DNA of 34,567 nt, taken from contig JAAENB010001116.1 of assembly GCA_024224995.1 (NCBI GenBank), positions 1 through 34,567 of the forward strand, read 5' to 3'. The stretch is from a bacterium (GTDB taxonomy: Bacteria > Spirochaetota > UBA4802 > UBA5550). The position numbers and the translations under genes were made by a program. Below, in pieces: positions 22,009 to 30,199 of the stretch (within the stretch, counting starts at the first letter, position 1; each line of letters starts with the position of its first letter). The notes beneath the pieces are model-generated. The model made no database searches, was not told the DNA's origin, and saw only the letters and a list, made by a program, of their open reading frames with translations.

Positions 22009-23195
22009 TTCTTCCTATACTCCGTTGGTGTTGTGCCGGTATTTTTCTTAAAAATATTATTAAACGTTGATTTGGAATTAAACCCGGCCCCGTAGGCGAT
22101 GGTTAAAATATTCTCTTCTTTGTTAACCGGCTCCGCGAGTCTCTGTTTTACCTCTTCTACCCGGTACTCATTAATAAAATTATAAAAATTCTGTTTCTGA
22201 TATAGATTTATTACAATTGATAAATGATGCGATGAAATTGAAAGCTCTTCTGCCAGGTCTTTCAGAGTCAGGGCGTCATTCAAATAGGGCTTTTCCTTTT
22301 CCATATATTCCTGCAGCTGATGGAGATACCGCTTGCCCGTGACCTCGTCCAGGCTGTGCTTCTCATACTTGGCACCGTTCCGTTCCCCGTTCTCTTCTTC
22401 CGGGTCTTTTATTTCTTTTATTTCTTCGATCTCTTCCACCATGGTATGGGTTTCCCGGAATATATCGGGCTGCCGAATGGCGAAGAAGGCTGTTAAAAAA
22501 ATCGTGAGTACGGCAAAGATCCCGCCCGCGAAAAAGCCGCCTCTATTTTTTAAAACCCCAAGAGTATGAAGCCAGTAAACAATATTCCAGGTAAAAAATT
22601 TCACCAATAAGAGTCCCAGAAGCACCCGAAGCCAGCGCAGGTTTACCCGTTCTATATCGGAAAAAAATTCCTTTACGTTCCGGGAATAACGGGTAAGTAC
22701 AATCCATGCCGCAACCGTATAAATTAATCCCGAAAGAGCACAGCTTCCCACCATAATGATAATAATCCTTCCGGGCCACCTGCTGAACATTGTTTCCATG
22801 AAAGCACGAAATTCCGCAAATGTATTAACTTCCGGTACCGGGAAAATTATGGCTAAGGCGCCTACTATTAAAAATAAAATTAAGGCATGAATCCCGTGCA
22901 GCAGGTCTTTTTTGTGCAGTTTGTCGGTCCTGGAAGTTAGCAAGGAGGTATATAAATAGGTAAGCGGGCCGTGAAGCGCCAGGGACGGCAGGGCAATTGC
23001 CCCCATATAATGCCCTATGGTAAAATGCCCCTTCATCATGAAATAGCGGCCTAGCATGGATACTGCTATGGCAAGAATAAGCAGAGATATACAGTTGTTC
23101 GCGTGCCGGTTCTCCCGCTTTGAAATGAGCACCGCGCCCAGGAAAATCCCCTGGGAGGCTCCGATTATGTGTATTATTTCTATTAGTTCTTGCAT
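21966..23195 (-). CDS. Membrane-anchored AraC family transcriptional regulator
   Basis: This 409-residue protein has about seven hydrophobic segments in its first 240 residues (for example ASQGIFLGAVLIS, AIALPSLALHGPLTYLYTSL, GIHALILFLIVGALAIIFPV), so it sits in the inner membrane. A charged Glu/Lys/Ile linker follows (about 256-280). The AraC DNA-binding domain is at about 305-395: LTLKDLAEELSISSHHLSIV is the first helix-turn-helix, and ILTIAYGAGFNSKSTFNNIF with TPTEYRKK is the second. Proteins of this layout sense a signal through their membrane part and activate nearby genes. The stop is only slightly past the conserved end of the domain. The ribosome site before 23195 is poor. The gene lies 34 bp after the unknown gene at 23230-24258 and is probably co-transcribed with it. 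Confidence 0.9.
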   Translation of the reverse strand: MQELIEIIHIIGASQGIFLGAVLISKRENRHANNCISLLILAIAVSMLGRYFMMKGHFTIGHYMGAIALPSLALHGPLTYLYTSLLTSRTDKLHKKDLLHGIHALILFLIVGALAIIFPVPEVNTFAEFRAFMETMFSRWPGRIIIIMVGSCALSGLIYTVAAWIVLTRYSRNVKEFFSDIERVNLRWLRVLLGLLLVKFFTWNIVYWLHTLGVLKNRGGFFAGGIFAVLTIFLTAFFAIRQPDIFRETHTMVEEIEEIKEIKDPEEENGERNGAKYEKHSLDEVTGKRYLHQLQEYMEKEKPYLNDALTLKDLAEELSISSHHLSIVINLYQKQNFYNFINEYRVEEVKQRLAEPVNKEENILTIAYGAGFNSKSTFNNIFKKNTGTTPTEYRKKVIGGPAGRVIGDR

Positions 23196-23229
23196 GAGAT
23201 CTCAATACTACAAATACCGGTTCCCAAAG

Positions 23230-24258
23230 TCAAGAGAGAAATTCCTCCGGCCGTTCCGGATTACGAAAGGCTTCGAAAGCGTCATCCAGAGCAATTTTCT
23301 TCCCCCAGAGCACAATGCTCTTCCGGGACCCAGGCCCCATTTCCGCCGGTTTTCCTTCAATACTTTTCTTTATGACCATCTTCTGTTCTTCAATAAAACT
23401 CTCAAAAGTATACACCTGTCCTTTGTCATTTAATGCCGGTAATATTACCTGCTTTATTAGATCCGACACCCTCTGTATTTGATACAATTCCTCCATATCC
23501 ACGCTAAAAAACTCCGCCACAAAGCGGTAATTATTCTCCACCCGGTGCAGATTATCCTCAGTAGGGCTCACCAGGTACGAGGCAATAGCCCCTCCCAGCC
23601 GGTAATACAGGTCCATACAGAGCATCTGGTCACACATCAACTCTGTTCGATTTAACTCCATTAAACGCTGGGACTCGTATTCCACCTCAATGGCGCTCTG
23701 AGCATTGTCGGCCATAAGTGCCATCTGTTCGTTGTGATAAACCATTACGGGCTGGGATACTTTTTCCGAGTCGGGAATTATTTTCCGTGAATTTTCCGCC
23801 AGGGAAACTGTTGTCATTTTATTAAACAAGCCCTCTTCGGCCAGTTTCCGCATAAACTCAGGGGCAAATTCCGACTCATCTTCAAGCTCAAATACCCGGT
23901 CATAAACAGCACAGGTTCCGGGAAATTTTTCTTTATCATCAATGCTCTTATACGCTTCACGATAGGCAATGCCGTACTCCTTTGCCGTTGGTATTTTCAA
24001 ATTCCCGCTTGCCCGGTCTGCTGCCAGGCCCGCTTCGGCAAGCTCCGTTAAAAGCCTGCTCATTATATTCATCATATCATCTTCCGCGACTTTTCCCATA
24101 TACGTGGAAATATCGGCACAGGAATTCCCCAGAGCCTCCATTTTCGCGAAATACTCCCTGGCTGCCACCAGCTTTTCATGATTATCATCCACTTTATCTG
24201 CGTACGTGTCTATCATGTTCACATAGGAATTTAAAAAATTTTGAATATCTTCATTCAT
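23230..24258 (-). CDS. Uncharacterised mostly helical protein, second gene of a coupled pair
   Basis: This 342-residue soluble protein has no signal peptide, membrane segment or motif that I recognise. It is rich in helical, acidic stretches: INDFLNS-type N-terminus (MNEDIQNFLNSYVNM), AEDDMMNIMSRLLTELAEAG, LYYRLGGAIASYLVS and VENNYRFVAEFFSVDMEELY. The start at 24258 is chosen because GGAGGTG stands just before this ATG and because it overlaps the stop of the upstream gene as ATGA. The in-frame ATG at 24279 lacks a ribosome site. Translational coupling suggests a complex with the upstream protein. The next gene (34 bp on) is a membrane AraC regulator, so the pair may be its regulated or co-regulated function. 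Confidence 0.8.
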   Translation of the reverse strand: MNEDIQNFLNSYVNMIDTYADKVDDNHEKLVAAREYFAKMEALGNSCADISTYMGKVAEDDMMNIMSRLLTELAEAGLAADRASGNLKIPTAKEYGIAYREAYKSIDDKEKFPGTCAVYDRVFELEDESEFAPEFMRKLAEEGLFNKMTTVSLAENSRKIIPDSEKVSQPVMVYHNEQMALMADNAQSAIEVEYESQRLMELNRTELMCDQMLCMDLYYRLGGAIASYLVSPTEDNLHRVENNYRFVAEFFSVDMEELYQIQRVSDLIKQVILPALNDKGQVYTFESFIEEQKMVIKKSIEGKPAEMGPGSRKSIVLWGKKIALDDAFEAFRNPERPEEFLS

Positions 24259-24854
24259 TTCAGCACCTCCGAGATCCATTCTTTTAAGAGCGCCAGCCGG
24301 TCATCGTCATAATAAAGCGCGTTTCTGTACGGCGGGAAGGTACATATTTTCTCCCAGCTTACGTCCGGGTCCAGCTCCTGCAGTTTGCTCCATTCAATTT
24401 TGGCCTTGTAAATAAATTGTTCTTTATCTTTTTCCAGCTCAATATGGTGGCTTAAGACGATTTCAATAAAATTGAGCAGGTGTTCCTTTTTCCTGTTTTC
24501 CATAAAAATAAGTTCTTCCGTCTCTTTTCGCGCGTCCGTTATCCTGGTATTTAAATCTCCATAGCCCTTCGCCTCTTTGATCGCTTCATACATGGTCTTA
24601 TGGGCCTGCTGCCGTTCTTTATATTGCAGCTTTTTATACAGGTCAAAAAAGTTGGCCTGCCGGTCCAGCTGCTCCGCCTGGGCGTTCAAAAACATATCCC
24701 CGGCCTTTTCCAGGTAATTTTCCGGCTCTTCCTGCCCTATCTTCAAATAATGACTCAGTACTTTTATAACCGTCCGGTGAAGATGAGGCTTATTCTCTGC
24801 CGCTTTTTTCTGTGCCGCTAAATAGCCTAATGAGTCCCGCATATGATCCGCCAT
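24255..24854 (-). CDS. Uncharacterised helical protein, first gene of a coupled pair
   Basis: This 199-residue charged protein has predicted long helices (LHRTVIKVLSHYLKIGQEE, HKTMYEAIKEAKGYG, KEHLLNFIEIVLSHHIELEK), with no known motif, signal peptide or membrane segment. The segments VIKVLSHYLKIGQEEPENYL and IEIVLSHHIELEKDKEQFI look like an internal duplication. ATG 24854 is chosen: CAGGAGG stands six bases before it, and the promoter at 24886-24914 would start transcription near 24879, downstream of the earlier in-frame ATG at 24884. The stop overlaps the next gene as ATGA. Confidence 0.8.
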   Translation of the reverse strand: MADHMRDSLGYLAAQKKAAENKPHLHRTVIKVLSHYLKIGQEEPENYLEKAGDMFLNAQAEQLDRQANFFDLYKKLQYKERQQAHKTMYEAIKEAKGYGDLNTRITDARKETEELIFMENRKKEHLLNFIEIVLSHHIELEKDKEQFIYKAKIEWSKLQELDPDVSWEKICTFPPYRNALYYDDDRLALLKEWISEVLK

Positions 24855-24885
24855 AACCGCCTCCTGTTCTTGATACGTTTTCATG

Positions 24886-24914
24886 AGTATATACTAATTG
24901 ATATGGCTTTGCAA
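24886..24914 (-). promoter_or_regulatory. Minus-strand promoter for the unknown gene pair and AraC gene
   Basis: Read on the minus strand: TTGCAA (24909-24914), a 17-base spacer and TATACT (24886-24891). AGTATATACT (24886-24895) is an exact palindrome over the -10 element. The divergent plus-strand promoter has nearly the same elements. Confidence 0.65.
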
Positions 24915-24929
24915 ACACAAAATTTCTTA

Positions 24930-24957
24930 TTGCACATTCTCCCAAAATGTATATACT
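24930..24957 (+). promoter_or_regulatory. Plus-strand promoter for the secreted transglutaminase-like gene
   Basis: TTGCAC (24930-24935), a 16-base spacer and TATACT (24952-24957). GTATATACTA (24949-24958) repeats the identical ten bases at 24887-24896, 62 bp away, about six helical turns. A transcript starting near 24964 excludes the in-frame ATG at 24947. Confidence 0.6.
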
Positions 24958-24976
24958 ATACATACGAGGCAAAACA

Positions 24977-26803
24977 ATGAAAAAGAATATTTTACTTGCA
25001 CTATTACTTGTTTGCATTCTCATAAACTCCTCTCCCTCTCCTGCTGCGAATAAAGATCTTTTAATTAAAATAAAAAAAGCAATAACTTCGCTCAAAGGAT
25101 ATCACCCTTCCCCTAAAACCTTGAGTGCCGTTAACGTTTATATCAGCAAGAGCTCATCCCCGGTTATCCGTCAGGGGCTTCCCCTGCTGCTGGAACCGGA
25201 GTTGCACAAAAAACTGCTCCGGTCCGAGAGCATCATAAAAGACCTGAAAATCGATGGGCTCATTGATGACTGGGAATCCTCGAAGTTGATTATCAGCGAT
25301 ACCGCAAAAGACCTTGTTCCAATAAACAAATCAAAAGCAACAGGGCGATATAAACAGCACGAGGATCTTAAACGGTACGCCGGGATCATGGATGATGAAT
25401 ATCTCTACTGCATGGTTGACGCGTTCTCCCGGCCCAAAAAAGGTCAAAAATTTCATTACCGCATTAATCTTGTTAACTCCAACACAAAACTTATGTACGC
25501 CGTCATCTGGACTAATTTCGGGAATTTTATTCAACAGTGGAATCCCAAAACCGGCGCCTTTATTAAAAATATCAACATCAAAAATTCTATTATTATTCGA
25601 AAAGACGTATGCGAAGCAAAGGTTCCCTTATCCATTCTAAAAGGGCTGCCCGAAAGTTTTTATATTGAACCGGTTTCCTGGAACGAAAAAAACAACACCT
25701 ATGACCACCACTGGACAAATATTCTTTACCGGCCTGTTTCAAAAGAGTACAACCGCTCTTCACTTGAAGTCTTTTGCCGCTACGCTGAAAAAGGAGTTCT
25801 CACGCCAAACGATCCCCTTCCCCTGGCACAGGCCATTACCGAGGGATATATTTATAAAATGGCTCACCGCAGCATTAAAGACCTGGTTATACGAGACGGT
25901 ATCGCTATGATCCGGGAGGCGAAGCGTCACAAAGAGCTCAAAGACCTGGGCCTGGCTCCGCTCCTGGCATGGTGCAGCCGGGCCATTATGTACGGCGGGT
26001 ACAACAGGTTTGGTTTTTATATGTACGCGAAAAACGGTTCAATAAACAAAGAAGCGTATGAGTTCATGGTCCTCTCGCCAAAGACGCTGAACCGGTGCAG
26101 GTCCATTATGAAAAAAAATAATCTTGTTGTAAAAGAGAATATCCGGGCAACTGCGAACAAAGTGGAGACCTGGCTTGAGCGAAGCATTAACAAATATCGT
26201 CGATATAACTTCAGTGATATTGCCGAACTATATAATAGCGATAAAAATTATTGGGAAACGGTATACAGGGAATCCCTGGATGAAAAAAATACCGGGCGCA
26301 CAAACATCACTTCAATTAACGGGAAAAAAATCAACAAAGGGATAGTCTTCAGCCCCAATTTCCAGGTCAACTATATTCATAAAAACGGCTATTTCTACGG
26401 CAACTGCGTTGACGTAACCACTATAGCCATGAGCTTTTACAAAGCCCTGGGCGTGCCCGCGCTCCATGTCTGTTATGGTTCCATCGCAAAAAAATTTCAT
26501 AAAGAGATCCATTCCTTCCCGGTCCACTTCTCTTCACGGGAAAATAAATGGTTTAACTTCTCCCGGGGCGGGAACACCCTCTACTCCTGGGCCTTAAAAG
26601 GCTCTACGCCGCTTAAGGTTTTTTATTATATTAACATGCCCCAGTCCGGTTCTTCATGGAATCATTTTGAACGAAGTTTTATGGGAAACAAGATGAGTCT
26701 TTCTTCCAGGGCCTGCCCGGAGATTGTGAGTGTTAAAAAATGGCAGCGGTTGAACAGAAACGGGTTTTCTGTGGAGAAGATATCGCGTTGTTTGGGGCGA
26801 TAA
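24977..26803 (+). CDS. Secreted protein with CBM9/DOMON-like region and transglutaminase-like domain
   Basis: This 608-residue protein has a Sec signal peptide (MKKNILLALLLVCILINSSP, cleavage near SPAA). About residues 85-240 start with LKIDGLIDDWESSKLIISD and read like a CBM9/DOMON-type beta-sandwich (DG-x-DDW opening). Near the C-terminus is a transglutaminase-like core: YGNCVDVTTIAMSFYKALGV with Cys477, then His512/His517 in IHSFPVHFSS and KWFNF where the usual aspartate would be asparagine. Peptide-bond or cross-linking chemistry on the cell surface is possible, but the third catalytic residue is in doubt. ATG 24977 has GAGG eight bases upstream and the earlier ATG (24947) spoils the signal peptide. 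It stands alone, divergent from the unknown gene pair with a matching promoter motif. Confidence 0.75.
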   Translation: MKKNILLALLLVCILINSSPSPAANKDLLIKIKKAITSLKGYHPSPKTLSAVNVYISKSSSPVIRQGLPLLLEPELHKKLLRSESIIKDLKIDGLIDDWESSKLIISDTAKDLVPINKSKATGRYKQHEDLKRYAGIMDDEYLYCMVDAFSRPKKGQKFHYRINLVNSNTKLMYAVIWTNFGNFIQQWNPKTGAFIKNINIKNSIIIRKDVCEAKVPLSILKGLPESFYIEPVSWNEKNNTYDHHWTNILYRPVSKEYNRSSLEVFCRYAEKGVLTPNDPLPLAQAITEGYIYKMAHRSIKDLVIRDGIAMIREAKRHKELKDLGLAPLLAWCSRAIMYGGYNRFGFYMYAKNGSINKEAYEFMVLSPKTLNRCRSIMKKNNLVVKENIRATANKVETWLERSINKYRRYNFSDIAELYNSDKNYWETVYRESLDEKNTGRTNITSINGKKINKGIVFSPNFQVNYIHKNGYFYGNCVDVTTIAMSFYKALGVPALHVCYGSIAKKFHKEIHSFPVHFSSRENKWFNFSRGGNTLYSWALKGSTPLKVFYYINMPQSGSSWNHFERSFMGNKMSLSSRACPEIVSVKKWQRLNRNGFSVEKISRCLGR

Positions 26804-26807
26804 AGAA

Positions 26808-26832
26808 GAGTTTAAAGTTCGAAGTTTAAAGA
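26808..26832. repeat. AAGTTTnA heptad repeat, locus 4
   Basis: Three imperfect heptads between the convergent transglutaminase-like and nuclease-like genes, starting five bases after the former's stop. Confidence 0.7.
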
Positions 26833-26853
26833 GACTACCCGGCCCGGGGCTGG

Positions 26854-26875
26854 TCACTGAGCGGAGTCGAAGTGA
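26854..26875. repeat. GAGCGGAGTCGA-loop hairpin, copy 2, inside a gene end
   Basis: TCACT (26854-26858) and AGTGA (26871-26875) flank GAGCGGAGTCGA. The loop differs from copy 1 (17336-17347) by one base while the stem is different but still paired. On the minus strand it encodes the last residues (AHFDSAQ) and stop of the nuclease-like protein. Confidence 0.8.
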
Positions 26876-28545
26876 GCTTCTCGAACAACAAGCTCTTTCC
26901 CCTTAAACACAATAGCAAGCTTTTTATAATTCGTGATCCCCTTACCCGTAAGTTCGGCTACATATTTTTTTTCTTCGATCTGCTTAAAGGCACTGGCAAG
27001 GGCTTCTTCCGTTGACTCTTTGCCGAATACCCCGATCTTTTTAAATTCAATAACATAGGCAAGTTTGTTTTTATCTTTCGGAATGATCATAACATCATAC
27101 CGGCCGTATCCCGATTCACGGTTGCTTGTTACCTCATAACTGTCGGCAAGCCACACCAAAAGACCGATAACAAATGACTGGTAAACCCGTTCCGATTCAT
27201 CTCCATAATCGTGGTAACTGAATATTTTAAGAACAAGTTCTTTTAGAAGAAGTTCAAAAAGCCCGATGTCGCCGTCTATCAAGGCATTGAGCATCACTTC
27301 GATTCGTTTATTCTCAATTCTATCCGTAAAATAGGATTTAACAACTCTCGTATATATATACGAAACTTCTTCATTCGGTATTGATAATGAATAAACACGC
27401 TCCTTATTTACTACTTTTAGATTTGCCTGTTTTAAATATCCGCCAAAAAGGAGAAAGCTCCAGATGAGCTCGTCTCTTTTTTCAATATCAGCAAATATAA
27501 TGTTTTCATCAATAGGTTTTTCAATACTTTCACCCCTGATAAGATAGTCGATTTCTTCTCTTAATTCTTTACCGCCGGATGAAAGAAGTCTCTCTATAAT
27601 CTTGTTGTCCGCAGTATTGACCCAGTACGGTTTGAATTCCAATGATTTACTGCTGATAAAATTAATAATTGACCAGGGATTATACACGGTTTCAAGGCCA
27701 AAAAGATACCCGTTATACCAGTATCTTATATCATTATATTTTTCCGGAATATTAAAATCACTGAGTATGGTTTTAAGTTCCGTTTCCGTGAATCCAAATT
27801 TATCTGAAAATTCTTCCGAAAGAAGCGTAAAAACTCCCAGGTTATTAAGGCCGGAAAAAATGGACTCCCGGGCAACCCGCATAATCCCGGTTACCACAGA
27901 CTTTTCCAGGGACGAGTTATCTTTAAGGCCCGCGCCGAGAAACCCGCGCGTAAAGTCAACTATCTCATCATAATAATTGTTTATATATCCCGCCTGCACC
28001 GGTGTATCATACTCATCAATAAGAATGATGACTTTATTACTGTAATATCGTTCAAGGATGTTTGAAAGAAACGAAAGAGATTGCAGGTAGTCTCCTTTTT
28101 GGGCTTCAAGGTTTGCAATTTTTTCGAAAGAAAGCTTCTCTCTTTTATTCAGAAATTCCCCGTTTAATAAATAGTTATGCCTCTCATATTCATTCGCGAT
28201 TATTTTTTTTAGCAGGTAAAGGCAATCTTCCCATTCCAGGGTTTTTATATCTTTGAAAGTAAGAAATATAACCGGGAATTTACCCTGTTTTGAAGTATAC
28301 TCCTCTTCCTGCTGCCATATGGCCAGTTTTTCAAAAAGGTGTTTATTGCTGTTCTCTGTTTTTTCGTAAAAATACCTGAGCATTGAAAGATTGATTGTTT
28401 TGCCGAATCTTCTCGGTCTTGGAACAAGCAATACCTCAGCGGAGTTGTCGATCACTTCTTTAATAAAAAGTGATTTGTCCACAAAATAATTATCATTTTC
28501 AATTAACTTTTTAAAATCGGAAACCCCAACAGGTAACTTTTTCAT
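26854..28545 (-). CDS. AAA-ATPase-like / PD-(D/E)XK nuclease-like protein (DUF1703 type)
   Basis: This 563-residue protein belongs to a large, patchily spread family. It opens with MKKLPVGVSDFKKLIENDNY then FVDKS, and has PRPRRFGKTINLSMLRYF, a modified P-loop (RRFGKT) of the AAA-ATPase-like part. Residues around 170 hold VIILIDEYDTPVQAGY, a Walker-B-like motif. The C-terminal domain has GRYDVMIIP (Asp484) and YVIEFKK (Glu500, Lys502), a complete PD-(D/E)XK set. Members are often horizontally transferred; their role is unsettled. Start 28545 is chosen for AGGA seven bases before it, rather than 28569, which lacks one. The tail is read from a repeat element, and the family's own end is probably just before it. 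Confidence 0.88.
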   Translation of the reverse strand: MKKLPVGVSDFKKLIENDNYFVDKSLFIKEVIDNSAEVLLVPRPRRFGKTINLSMLRYFYEKTENSNKHLFEKLAIWQQEEEYTSKQGKFPVIFLTFKDIKTLEWEDCLYLLKKIIANEYERHNYLLNGEFLNKREKLSFEKIANLEAQKGDYLQSLSFLSNILERYYSNKVIILIDEYDTPVQAGYINNYYDEIVDFTRGFLGAGLKDNSSLEKSVVTGIMRVARESIFSGLNNLGVFTLLSEEFSDKFGFTETELKTILSDFNIPEKYNDIRYWYNGYLFGLETVYNPWSIINFISSKSLEFKPYWVNTADNKIIERLLSSGGKELREEIDYLIRGESIEKPIDENIIFADIEKRDELIWSFLLFGGYLKQANLKVVNKERVYSLSIPNEEVSYIYTRVVKSYFTDRIENKRIEVMLNALIDGDIGLFELLLKELVLKIFSYHDYGDESERVYQSFVIGLLVWLADSYEVTSNRESGYGRYDVMIIPKDKNKLAYVIEFKKIGVFGKESTEEALASAFKQIEEKKYVAELTGKGITNYKKLAIVFKGKELVVREAHFDSAQ

Positions 28546-28600
28546 TCTTTTTTCCTGAACATTTTTCATACTTTGTCAAAACTATTGACAGCTAAATCTT

Positions 28601-28635
28601 TCAAAAAATCAACCATTATTCTCTCAAAAAATCAA
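28601..28635. repeat. 23-bp spaced direct repeat TCAAAAAATCAA
   Basis: TCAAAAAATCAA occurs at 28601-28612 and 28624-28635, followed by related TTATTCTCTC at 28617 and 28650. It is part of the 346-bp gap before the MoxR gene, which holds no convincing gene. A TTG-started ORF from 28573 has no ribosome site. Confidence 0.5.
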
Positions 28636-28774
28636 TTCTTTGGATTAAAGTTATTCTCTCCATTGATTTCTTCTGGACAAATTCCCCTCTCTTTCTTTTA
28701 TTGTTCTCCTGTAAACAGTATACACATCGTTCAACCCCCCGTTGCCTGTTCGATAATGAGATATCTACCGGGGG

Positions 28775-28800
28775 AAAACCCCACAGATGTAGGGTTTTTT
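28775..28800 (+). terminator. Terminator-like hairpin in the MoxR leader region
   Basis: AAAACCC (28775-28781) and GGGTTTT (28792-28798) pair around a 10-base loop, and the T run continues to 28800. No plus-strand gene ends upstream, so it may end a leader transcript or small RNA, or protect the MoxR gene from readthrough. An overlapping GGGG/CCCC stem (28771-28782) is an alternative fold. Confidence 0.5.
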
Positions 28801-28816
28801 GAAAGCGAGTGAAAAA

Positions 28817-28870
28817 AAATATTGCTATTTATCTAAAAAAATGCCTCGATAATATAAATAAGCAATATTT
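28817..28870. repeat. Inverted repeat just before the MoxR ribosome site
   Basis: AAATATTGCTATTTAT (28817-28832) pairs with ATAAATAAGCAATATTT (28854-28870) with a single extra base. The stem ends about 10 bases before AAGGA and the ATG at 28892, so it could affect translation or be a binding site. Confidence 0.55.
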
Positions 28871-28891
28871 ATAAAAAAAAGGAATCACAGG

Positions 28892-30046
28892 ATGAAGAAG
28901 AACCCGGTACCGGTTACCATTCAAGAGCTGGAAGAAATCCTTGATAAGTATCTCCAGGCAGGCACAAGCATGAACTATGCCCTTAAAATAGTTGGCCATC
29001 CCGGTGTAGGTAAATCGGCTATTGTAAAAGAGGCTGCCCAAAAAATGAACTTTCATTTTATTGATACCCGTCTTGCCTTTAAAGAAAATATCGACCTTGG
29101 AGGATATCCAGTTCCCGATCATTCCGCCAAAAGAATGATATATTACCGGCCCCGGTTTATTCCCCCTGAAGAAGTTCCTGAACAGAATAACGGTATTGTC
29201 TGGTTCTTAGACGAGGCCAACCGGGCTCACCCTACGGTAATCCAGACACTGTTCCAGATAATAACCGAAGGCAGATGCGGTGAGCATGACCTGCCGGAAA
29301 AAACCTTTGTTGTGCTGGCAGGCAACCTGGGTGAAGAGGATAACACCACCATTACCGAGTTCGACGATTCCGCCCTGGATGGGCGCCTTGCCATTTTCCA
29401 CCTGAAACCGGCAACAAATGACTGGCTGGACTGGGCTAACCGGAGCGGTATTCATCCCGCTGTAATTCGCTATATTACCCTGTTCCCGGAAAAGCTCTGG
29501 GACGAGATAAATATCAACCCCAATCCCCGGGGCTGGCATCAGGTTTCGGAAGCATTAACCGAATCATACAAACTGGAAACCGAAAAAGAACTGGTGGACT
29601 ACCTTGGCGACAACCGCGGTGGTACCCTGGAAAAACTGATTCTTTCCCTGGTTGGGGAAATCGCGGGCAGTGACTTTATTATGCAGCTTACCGCTCCCCG
29701 GGAACTGACGACCAGAGAAATTCTGAGCGGGAATCAAAATAAACTCAAAAGAATGATGAAAGGTACTATTCCCTCAGAGGATCTTCTCTGGGCTATTTCC
29801 GGCGCTCTTGACCATCTAAAAGAAAAAAACAGCATTTTAAAAAACAGGCTGGGCCCTGATGACCTTCGTGAGCTGGGTAATGTGCTGCAATTTATTGGCA
29901 ATTCCAGGGCCGACACCAGGATATCGTTCTTTTTCCTGCTCCTGAAAGAGTGCGGACTCCTGACCGCGGTTCCTTCGGCTCTAAAGACAATTGATGATGA
30001 TTCTATGGGAGCTGAACTGATGAAAAAATTCGGAGACTTTTTTTAA
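28892..30046 (+). CDS. MoxR-type AAA+ ATPase
   Basis: This 384-residue chaperone-like AAA+ ATPase has Walker A GHPGVGKS (residues 35-42), Walker B VWFLDEANRA with Asp107 and Glu108, sensor 1 Asn145 in VLAGNLG, and an arginine-finger-like ALDGRL with Arg165. The EANRA motif is diagnostic of the MoxR group. The C-terminal half is a helical lid (RELTTREILSG, DHLKEKNSI). MoxR ATPases usually act with a von Willebrand factor A (VWA) protein, and such a gene follows at 31857 after one chemoreceptor gene. AAGGA lies before the ATG. The function of the pair is probably assembly or metal/cofactor insertion into an unknown target. Confidence 0.92.
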   Translation: MKKNPVPVTIQELEEILDKYLQAGTSMNYALKIVGHPGVGKSAIVKEAAQKMNFHFIDTRLAFKENIDLGGYPVPDHSAKRMIYYRPRFIPPEEVPEQNNGIVWFLDEANRAHPTVIQTLFQIITEGRCGEHDLPEKTFVVLAGNLGEEDNTTITEFDDSALDGRLAIFHLKPATNDWLDWANRSGIHPAVIRYITLFPEKLWDEININPNPRGWHQVSEALTESYKLETEKELVDYLGDNRGGTLEKLILSLVGEIAGSDFIMQLTAPRELTTREILSGNQNKLKRMMKGTIPSEDLLWAISGALDHLKEKNSILKNRLGPDDLRELGNVLQFIGNSRADTRISFFFLLLKECGLLTAVPSALKTIDDDSMGAELMKKFGDFF

Positions 30047-30199
30047 CTATTGACTTTTATACAATATTAAATTGACAGTATTTTAACGTAAAATAAGAAA
30101 TTATTATAAAAGCGGCTGCGTATGGGATACCGCCCTCCCCCGCACTCATCCGCTGTGGAATATAAAAATCAGCCTGCGGGTATTATTTAGGTATTATAT

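Noticed and set aside
26854..28545. Transposase of the Rpn/PDDEXK type
   Set aside because: The N-terminal AAA-like half with RRFGKT and IDEYD motifs marks the DUF1703-type family, not a recombination-promoting nuclease.
28573..28812. TTG-started 79-codon frame before the MoxR gene
   Set aside because: No ribosome site, and its 3' end is the translation of a terminator-like hairpin.
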